In this document: positions 53,967-58,921 of the stretch, piece after piece | How the letters are laid out: each line of letters starts with the position of its first letter | Numbering within the stretch: position 1 is the stretch's first letter | From: Microbacterium sp. | GTDB lineage: Bacteria; Actinomycetota; Actinomycetes; Actinomycetales; Microbacteriaceae | Direction: 5' to 3' | DNA length: 58,921 bases | Assembly (NCBI GenBank): GCA_019510305.1 | Contig: JAEKKN010000033.1 | Coordinates: forward strand, 1-58,921 | Notes under the pieces: model-generated | Databases searched by the model: none | What the model saw: the letters and a program-made list of their open reading frames with translations, nothing else | Told to the model about the DNA's origin: nothing | Made by a program: the position numbers and the translations under genes

Positions 53967-54955
53967 CCACTCCCGTGATCGATCTTCTCACCCGTGGAAT
54001 CGTGGCGGGGGAGTCCTCATCGTCGATGAACGCCGACTTCCGCGTCTACGCATTGCCGCCCAAGCGCGTGAACCGCGTGCGGATCCTCGCCACGCTCGGC
54101 GACGCCGATCGCACCACCACAGTGCCGCGACCTTTCACGCACGCGGCGCCGCCGACCACGCTGCATCCCGGGGCGGGCGAGAACCTCGAGTGGTTCGCGT
54201 TCTCCGCGCGCCAGCATGCACGCGGATTCGGTCTCGTCGAATGGCGGGAACTCGCGGCTCTCGAAGCGGATCCCGAGGGCGGACTGCGGGCACGGATCGG
54301 AACCAAGCTCGCGCTGCAGAACCTCCGACGCGGAGCGGAGCCGCCGCAGTCCGGCCACGACAACGCCCACTACTTCGACGACATCGCCACCGTGCGGGCG
54401 CTCGCCGCGGTCGCGGTGCTCGGCGCGGACGCGGCCGAGGCGGCCGAAGCCGATGCGGCGGTCACGCACTCCCTCGATGGCGTGTGGTGCGCCAGGGCCT
54501 CAGCGGTCGTGTTCGGCGCCCTCCTCGACGGCGCTCCTCCGAACGACGCGGTTCGGCTCGCTGTGGAGCAGCTTCCTGAAGGCACGTGGAGCCGCCGCAT
54601 GGCCGACGCCTCGCTCGCAGTCGCCGCCGAGTCGCACGGTCCGATGGACAGGGCCCGCCGACTCAGCACAGAGGTCGGCGACTGGGTGTACAGCTATCCG
54701 ATCGCCGCTCCGGAGACGTTCGGTTTCCTGCTCGCGCACGTCGCCTCTGCAGCGGATGCAGCGGATCTGATGCTCGGCGCGCTAGCACAGCCGAGGAACG
54801 CGGCGTCGCTTCCGGCGCTCGCCGGTGCGGCTGCGACCGCACTGTTCGGAGACTCGTGGATTCCCGCAGGGGTCGACGCCGACGGCATCCGCCTGACCGG
54901 TCTCGGCATCCCCGCTCTCGCCGGACTCACGGTCGCAGAGGCGGTCGCACGATGA
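53963..54955 (+). CDS. ADP-ribosylglycohydrolase-like protein without metal-site motifs, ARH-4
   Basis: 330 residues, similar in length and order to ARH-3. It aligns by eye through VTHSLDGVWCARASAVVFGALL and the C-terminal helices, but the expected GDAxG is AGESSSSMN, the DDTE block is GENLEWFAFSA and the DADT block is QPRNAASLPALAGAAATAL, so the acidic metal ligands are gone at all three sites. Reading frame and codon use look like those of an active gene. Possible roles are a structural or regulatory partner of ARH-3, or a hydrolase of another mechanism. Overlaps ARH-3 (ATGA); the kinase gene follows after 31 bases. Confidence 0.72.
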   Translation: MTTPVIDLLTRGIVAGESSSSMNADFRVYALPPKRVNRVRILATLGDADRTTTVPRPFTHAAPPTTLHPGAGENLEWFAFSARQHARGFGLVEWRELAALEADPEGGLRARIGTKLALQNLRRGAEPPQSGHDNAHYFDDIATVRALAAVAVLGADAAEAAEADAAVTHSLDGVWCARASAVVFGALLDGAPPNDAVRLAVEQLPEGTWSRRMADASLAVAAESHGPMDRARRLSTEVGDWVYSYPIAAPETFGFLLAHVASAADAADLMLGALAQPRNAASLPALAGAAATALFGDSWIPAGVDADGIRLTGLGIPALAGLTVAEAVAR

Positions 54956-54986
54956 TCGGGCCGTCGGCGTCATCGGGGGGCGACTC

Positions 54987-55883
54987 ATGCGGGTGATCGT
55001 GGTGGGCAGCGCCAACCTCGACACCACGGTGCGGCTGCACCGTCACCCGGGTCCTGGTGAGACCGTGCTCGCGGAGGGCGAGGCGACGGGCGCGGGGGGA
55101 AAGGGCCTCAATCAAGCCGTGGCTGCCGCGCGAGCCGGCGCCCGGACACGATTCGTCGGCGCTGTCGGCGACGACGATGCGGGCCGCCGGCTCGACGAGG
55201 TCCTGCGAGGCGAAGGAGTCGACGCGAGACTCGCGCGCTCAGAACGTCCGACCGGGTCGGCGTTCGTGATGGTCGCCGAGGGAGGGGAGAACGCGATCGT
55301 CGTGGTGCCGGGGGCGAACGGCGACGTCGACGCGCTGTCCGGTCGCTTCTCGACGGCCGAGCAGGGAGATGTCGTGCTCGCGCAGCTCGAGGTGCCGATC
55401 GAGGTCGTGCGGGAGGCGTTCCGTGCGGCCAAGGAGCAGGGGGCGACGACGGTGCTCAACGCGGCGCCGAGCCGGGCGCTGCCCGCCGACGTGTTCGCGC
55501 TGATCGACATCCTCGTGGTGAATGAGCATGAGTGCCTCGATCTGGCGGGCGCCGCGGATGCCCTTCTCGAGGACGCCGCGGCAGTGCTCGCCTCTCGTGT
55601 GCCCACGCTCGTCGTGACCCTCGGCGCAGAAGGAGCGCTCGTGCGCGATGCCGCCGGCGAACGCCGCGTACCGGCGTTCGCCGTGACAGCCGTCGACAGC
55701 ACCGCGGCGGGCGACACGTTCTGCGGAGCGCTCGCCTCGCGTCTCGTCCTCGGAGACGAACTCACCGCCGCAGTCGAGTTCGGCTCTGCGGCGGCCGCTC
55801 TGTCGGTTCAGCGGTCAGGGGCGTCGTCCTCGGCGCCGCGGCTCCCCGAGATCGAGGAGTTACTCGCTGCGCGGAAGCCCTGA
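54987..55883 (+). CDS. rbsK: Ribokinase (PfkB family)
   Basis: 298 residues. Phosphorylates D-ribose to ribose 5-phosphate with ATP. Ribokinase-type features: VGSANLDTTVRL (4-15), GAGGKGLNQAVAAARAGA (with Leu where GGKGANQA is usual), GSAFVMVAEGGENAIVVVPGAN, VNEHECLDLAG, and the ATP/catalytic block DSTAAGDTFCGAL (about 236-248, Asp base in AAGD). A close PfkB kinase for another pentose or a nucleoside cannot be excluded. As last gene of the operon it supplies the step that brings freed ribose into the pentose phosphate pathway. Confidence 0.85.
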   Translation: MRVIVVGSANLDTTVRLHRHPGPGETVLAEGEATGAGGKGLNQAVAAARAGARTRFVGAVGDDDAGRRLDEVLRGEGVDARLARSERPTGSAFVMVAEGGENAIVVVPGANGDVDALSGRFSTAEQGDVVLAQLEVPIEVVREAFRAAKEQGATTVLNAAPSRALPADVFALIDILVVNEHECLDLAGAADALLEDAAAVLASRVPTLVVTLGAEGALVRDAAGERRVPAFAVTAVDSTAAGDTFCGALASRLVLGDELTAAVEFGSAAAALSVQRSGASSSAPRLPEIEELLAARKP

Positions 55884-55890
55884 GAACACA

Positions 55891-55922
55891 CGAAGGGCCG
55901 GGGCTCGCGCCCCGGCCCTTCG
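55891..55922. terminator. Bidirectional terminator between rbsK and a convergent lipoprotein gene
   Basis: A perfect 14-bp stem (CGAAGGGCCGGGGC and its complement) with loop TCGC. It ends the LacI-ARH-rbsK operon. Confidence 0.8.
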
Positions 55923-55936
55923 CCGTCGTCATCCGC

Positions 55937-56644
55937 TCAGAGCGGGGCGACGATGTCCTGCTTGACGTCCCACTCGGTGACGACCGTGGTCGAGTCGACG
56001 ACCGTGCCGCTGACCTCGGCCTTGGTGGTGGTGGCGAGAGGAGCGAAGTCCTTCGTGACCTCGAGGACGAGGTCCGACGAGACGCCCTGCATCTCGACCG
56101 CGCCCGAGAGCAGGAAGACCTGCTGACCGAGACGCTCACCCGTGCCGGTGACGGTGAAGTCGCCGGAGAGCAGGGTGGCGATCATGGTCGGGCTCGCCTG
56201 GGATGCGGCAGCCGCGCCCGTGCTGAGGCCGGCGACCATCGGGTCGCTCGACGTGGTGTCGGCGACCTGCCAGGCGCCGGTGGCCGTCTTGACCCAGGCG
56301 TCGTCGCCGATCACGATGATCGAACCCAGGGGAGTGGTGCTCTCGAGGGCCTTCTCCGCCGGGTTGTACTTGCCCGTGGTCTCCATGCCCATCACGCTGG
56401 TCGAGGCCGCGTAACCCGCGATCGACGATGCGGTGTCGGCGATGCAGGCGCCGAGGGCGGCTCCGTCGACGGTCGCACCCTCCTTGAGCTCGGGGCAGTC
56501 CGTCGCGGGAGCTTCGGCCTCCTGCGAGGCGCTGCTGCTCGGCTTGTCTTCGGCTGCGGGCTTGTCGGATGCTCCCGCGGAGCATCCGGTGAGCATGACG
56601 GCGGCGGCGAGAACGACGCCGACCCCCCACTTGTTGACGCGCAT
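55937..56644 (-). CDS. Secreted lipoprotein, LppX/LprAFG-like or unassigned
   Basis: 235 residues from ATG 56644, preceded by AAGGGGGA on the minus strand. Lipobox MLTGC (Cys21), then a Ser/Glu/Ala-rich linker of about 30 residues and a globular domain with SSIAGYAAS, IVIGDDAWVKTATGAWQVAD and LVLEVTKDFAPL. Alternating beta strands of this kind occur in lipoproteins with a LolA/LprG-like fold that carry lipids, but the match is by style only. Convergent with rbsK and divergent from rpsF. Confidence 0.7.
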   Translation of the reverse strand: MRVNKWGVGVVLAAAVMLTGCSAGASDKPAAEDKPSSSASQEAEAPATDCPELKEGATVDGAALGACIADTASSIAGYAASTSVMGMETTGKYNPAEKALESTTPLGSIIVIGDDAWVKTATGAWQVADTTSSDPMVAGLSTGAAAASQASPTMIATLLSGDFTVTGTGERLGQQVFLLSGAVEMQGVSSDLVLEVTKDFAPLATTTKAEVSGTVVDSTTVVTEWDVKQDIVAPL

Positions 56645-56746
56645 GGCGTCCCCCCTTCGGTCGTGTGGCGCCGACGTTCGACGGCACCTCCCCAGCATGC
56701 CAAGTGCTCCGCCCGGTCGCTGGCCGCAGCGCCGAGCTTTCTCAGG

Positions 56747-56868
56747 TAGACTGTGGAGGTTGTCTGCCCTCGGGCCCCCATTCGGAGGCCCGGACGGATG
56801 ACGTGCTACACACCCTCCTGCTTCCGGGAAAGTCCCGGGAGCCGTTCTAGTCCGAAGGAGGTGGGTAA
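56747..56868 (+). promoter_or_regulatory. rpsF promoter and structured leader
   Basis: TAGACT (56747-56752) is a good -10 (no clear -35), followed by a leader of about 110 bases. It contains a CGGGCC/GGCCCG stem (about 56772-56793), CCGGGA-AAG-TCCCGG (about 56825-56839), and GAAGGAGG before the GTG. Bacterial S6 operons often have an S6:S18-binding leader with CCG-containing bulges; the layout fits, but I cannot confirm the motif here. Confidence 0.5.
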
Positions 56869-57237
56869 GTGACGCACCAGTACGAACTCATGGTCATTCT
56901 GACCCCCGAGATCGATGAGCGCACGGTCGCCCCGACGCTCGACAAGTTCCTGAAGGTCATCACCAACGATGGTGGCTCGATTGACAAGGTCGACATCTGG
57001 GGCAAGCGCCGTCTTGCTTATGAGATCCAGAAGAAGAACGAGGGCATCTACGCCGTCGTCAACTTCACCGCTACCAGCGAGGCCACGCAGGAACTCGACC
57101 GTCAGCTCAAGCTGAACGAGTCGATCATGCGCACCAAGGTGCTGCGGGCAGAAGAAGCTCAGGCGATGGTCGCCTCGGAGGCGAAGCGCTCCGAGGAGAA
57201 GGCTGCTCGCAAGGCCGCCAAGGCTGCGAAGGCGTAA
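56869..57237 (+). CDS. rpsF: 30S ribosomal protein S6
   Basis: 122 residues from GTG 56869 with a strong GAAGGAGG upstream. Recognised by [36 protein letters not shown] and [13 protein letters not shown]; the protein binds 16S rRNA with S18 on the platform of the small subunit. The C-terminus is a Lys/Ala-rich tail ([15 protein letters not shown]), as in many actinobacteria. First gene of rpsF-ssb-rpsR-rplI. Confidence 0.98.
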   Translation: MTHQYELMVILTPEIDERTVAPTLDKFLKVITNDGGSIDKVDIWGKRRLAYEIQKKNEGIYAVVNFTATSEATQELDRQLKLNESIMRTKVLRAEEAQAMVASEAKRSEEKAARKAAKAAKA

Positions 57238-57242
57238 GTCTC

Positions 57243-57770
57243 ATGGCCGGCGAAACAGTCATCACCGTGGTGGGAAACCTCACGGCCGACCCCGAGCTGC
57301 GCTACACGCAGAACGGACTGCCGGTGGCGAACTTCACCATCGCATCGACGCCTCGGAACTTCGACCGCGCCGCGAACGAGTGGAAGGACGGCGATGCGCT
57401 GTTCCTCCGTGCGTCCGTGTGGCGCGAGTTCGCGGAGCACGTGGCAGGTTCTCTGACCAAGGGCATGCGGGTCATCGCGACCGGCCGCCTGCGTCAGCGC
57501 TCCTACCAGGACCGTGAAGGCCAGCAGCGCACCGCGATCGAGCTGGAGGTCGACGAGATCGGCCCCTCGCTGCGGTACGCGACCGCTCAGGTCACGCGGG
57601 CGGCGTCGAATGGCGGCGGCTTCCAGGGTGGCGGTCAGGGCGGTGGCGGGCAGCAGTCCCGTCCCGCGCAGCAGGCAGTGTCGGAGGAGCCGTGGTCCAC
57701 GCCCGGCTCGTCGACCAGCGCTGACGCGTGGAGCACCCCCGGCAGCTTCGGCGACGACACCCCGTTCTGA
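57243..57770 (+). CDS. ssb: Single-stranded DNA-binding protein
   Basis: 175 residues. OB-fold (1-112): [54 protein letters not shown]. Then a Gly/Gln-rich linker ([17 protein letters not shown]) and the acidic tip GDDTPF, which recruits replication and repair proteins; the most common tip is DDDIPF, so Thr replaces Ile here. Starts five bases after rpsF with a weak ribosome binding site, so probably coupled. Confidence 0.97.
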   Translation: MAGETVITVVGNLTADPELRYTQNGLPVANFTIASTPRNFDRAANEWKDGDALFLRASVWREFAEHVAGSLTKGMRVIATGRLRQRSYQDREGQQRTAIELEVDEIGPSLRYATAQVTRAASNGGGFQGGGQGGGGQQSRPAQQAVSEEPWSTPGSSTSADAWSTPGSFGDDTPF

Positions 57771-57781
57771 ACAAGGATCTC

Positions 57782-57799
57782 CGGATGCTTCGGCATCCG
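57782..57799 (+). terminator. UUCG-capped hairpin between ssb and rpsR
   Basis: CGGATGC-TTCG-GCATCCG is a 7-bp stem closed by a C(UUCG)G tetraloop, 11 bases after the ssb stop. Probably an mRNA-stabilising or partial termination element. It contains GGCATCC. Confidence 0.5.
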
Positions 57800-57820
57800 T
57801 CTCATAACTAAGGAAAAACT

Positions 57821-58075
57821 ATGGCTGGAAAGTCGAGCGGCGACCGCCGCAAGCCGCGGAAGGGTGGCAAGCCCACCGCTCCCGCGAAGTCGATCCGGGT
57901 CGGCGTCATTGATTACAAGGACGTCGCCACGCTTCGCAAGTTCATCTCGGAGCGTGGAAAGATCCGCGCCCGTCGTATCACCGGTGTCTCCGTGCAGGAG
58001 CAGCGTCTGATCGCCCGCGCGATCAAGAACGCTCGCGAGATGGCTCTCCTGCCCTACGCCGGCGCTGGCCGCTGA
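57821..58075 (+). CDS. rpsR: 30S ribosomal protein S18
   Basis: 84 residues. Contains [26 protein letters not shown] and the end [15 protein letters not shown], characteristic of S18, which pairs with S6 on the 30S platform. AAGGA lies about six bases before the ATG. No Cys-rich N-terminus, so this is the zinc-free type. Confidence 0.98.
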   Translation: MAGKSSGDRRKPRKGGKPTAPAKSIRVGVIDYKDVATLRKFISERGKIRARRITGVSVQEQRLIARAIKNAREMALLPYAGAGR

Positions 58076-58086
58076 GGGGTACGGAC

Positions 58087-58539
58087 ATGGCAAAGCTGAT
58101 TCTCACGAACGAGGTCGCCGGGCTCGGAAGCGCCGGTGACGTGGTCGAGGTCAAGAACGGGTACGCCCGCAACTACCTCATCCCCCAGGGCTTCGCTACG
58201 GCGTGGACCCGCGGTGGCGAAAAGCAGGTCGCTTCGATCCAGGCTGCTCGTCAGGCTCGCGCGATCCACGACCGCGACGAAGCCGTGGCCCTGAAGAACG
58301 CCCTCGAGGGCACCAAGGTGCGTCTCGCCGTCAAGGCGGGCGCCGAGGGTCGCCTCTTCGGCTCCGTCAAGACCGAGCACATCGCGGATGCTGTCGCAGC
58401 CGCCGGTCTCGGTGCGATCGACAAGCGCAAGGTGCACATCACGTCGGCGATCAAGTCGACCGGTGAGCACGAGGCCACGGTTCGTCTGCACGACGACGTG
58501 ACCGCTGTCATCACCCTGCAGGTCGTCGCCGCCAAGTAA
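58087..58539 (+). CDS. rplI: 50S ribosomal protein L9
   Basis: 150 residues. N-terminal domain [35 protein letters not shown], long connecting helix and C-terminal domain with [16 protein letters not shown]. Binds 23S rRNA at the base of the L1 stalk. GAGGGG precedes the ATG. Last gene of the rpsF operon. Confidence 0.98.
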   Translation: MAKLILTNEVAGLGSAGDVVEVKNGYARNYLIPQGFATAWTRGGEKQVASIQAARQARAIHDRDEAVALKNALEGTKVRLAVKAGAEGRLFGSVKTEHIADAVAAAGLGAIDKRKVHITSAIKSTGEHEATVRLHDDVTAVITLQVVAAK

Positions 58540-58554
58540 GGCGCGACACCGCTC

Positions 58555-58588
58555 GAACGCCCTCTGTCCTCCGGGACAGGGGGCGTTC
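58555..58588 (+). terminator. Terminator after rplI
   Basis: GAACGCCCTCTGTCC (58555-58569) pairs with GGGACAGGGGGCGTTC (58573-58588) with one bulge. A strong stem at the operon end. Confidence 0.75.
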
Positions 58589-58623
58589 TGCGTTCCGGGT
58601 TCACGATGTCGGACGTCACCGTC

Positions 58624-58653
58624 TTGACGCCGGCACTGGCGGCCACGTATAAC
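58624..58653 (+). promoter_or_regulatory. Promoter TTGACG-18-TATAAC, leaderless start
   Basis: TTGACG (58624-58629) and TATAAC (58648-58653) with an 18-base spacer; the -10 ends six bases before ATG 58660. It is the clearest leaderless promoter in the window. Confidence 0.7.
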
Positions 58654-58659
58654 GGGGAT

Positions 58660-58921
58660 ATGCGGACAGTCTCACCCGGAAGACTGCGGTTCGCCGGCGA
58701 TCTCGTGCGCGCGGACACCGTCGACGACCTCACGCGGAGGCTGTACGCCGGCATCGGCCAGGTCTTCGATTCCGTCGTGGTCGGATTCGACCTCCTCGAT
58801 CCGGTCACGCACCGGCCGCATTCCACATCCGCGCAGGGTGTCAGCAAGTTCTTCCTTGCACGGTACGACCGCATCGCCCGTGATGACGACCCGGTGCTCA
58901 ACCTCGCGATCGACAGCCAGG
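58660..58921 (+). CDS. Unknown protein, N-terminal part (possible transcriptional regulator)
   Basis: The frame is open from ATG 58660 to the window end and gives 87 residues: MRTVSPGRLRFAGDLVRADT, then a helical region with LYAGIGQVFDSVVVGFDLLDP and SKFFLARYDRIARDDDPVLN. The style resembles the N-terminal sensing part of stand-alone LuxR-type regulators seen in Microbacterium, but no DNA-binding domain is in view. Its own leaderless promoter supports a real gene. Confidence 0.5.
   Translation, partial: MRTVSPGRLRFAGDLVRADTVDDLTRRLYAGIGQVFDSVVVGFDLLDPVTHRPHSTSAQGVSKFFLARYDRIARDDDPVLNLAIDSQ

Overview
The window is about 59 kb of high-GC actinobacterial chromosome, most likely Microbacterium or a close relative in Microbacteriaceae. 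This rests on strong G/C third-position use, frequent GTG starts, ATGA/TGATG gene overlaps, and an origin-proximal gene set: parA-parB, trxA-trxB, murJ with its DUF6049 partner, a CCA-adding enzyme, and rpsF-ssb-rpsR-rplI. No rRNA, tRNA, CRISPR array, insertion sequence or phage gene is visible, and no gene-free stretch exceeds 300 bases.

Layout. 1-8.5 kb: end of parA, parB, an inserted sugar transporter, a small hypothetical gene, then on the minus strand trxA, trxB, murJ and DUF6049. 8.6-21.4 kb: accessory block with a methyltransferase, a luciferase-like oxidoreductase, an alpha/beta hydrolase, an LPATG surface protein, and two divergent secreted phosphoesterases that share a PHO-box-like triple repeat. 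21.5-29 kb: CCA tRNA nucleotidyltransferase; a GAF regulator with aldehyde dehydrogenase and DUF779; a drug-type MFS exporter with a divergent HTH regulator. 29-44 kb: two oligopeptide-type ABC importer operons (one with a fused double ATPase, one with separate ATPases next to an Lrp-type regulator), separated by small membrane, GNAT and hypothetical genes. 44-46 kb: CaiB-type CoA-transferase and CitE-like lyase. 46-56 kb: LacI regulator, carbohydrate ABC importer, four consecutive ADP-ribosylglycohydrolase-family genes and a ribokinase. 56-59 kb: lipoprotein, the rpsF-ssb-rpsR-rplI operon, and the start of an unknown gene.

The most interesting system is the LacI-controlled operon at 46.1-55.9 kb. 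A CUT1-type importer, three ADP-ribosylglycohydrolase homologues that keep metal-site acidic motifs, one homologue that has lost them, and a ribokinase make a coherent route for importing a ribosylated compound, cleaving its ribosyl bond and phosphorylating the ribose. The substrate is inferred, not known.

Other signals: a ParB with a changed CTP-binding motif and a short C-terminal domain; at least eleven genes whose start codon lies 6-7 bases after a TANNNT-like -10 box (leaderless transcripts); two related long palindromic elements; strong over-use of GGATGCC/GGCATCC; and a promoter/operator with a structured downstream region at 34.6-34.8 kb but no gene.
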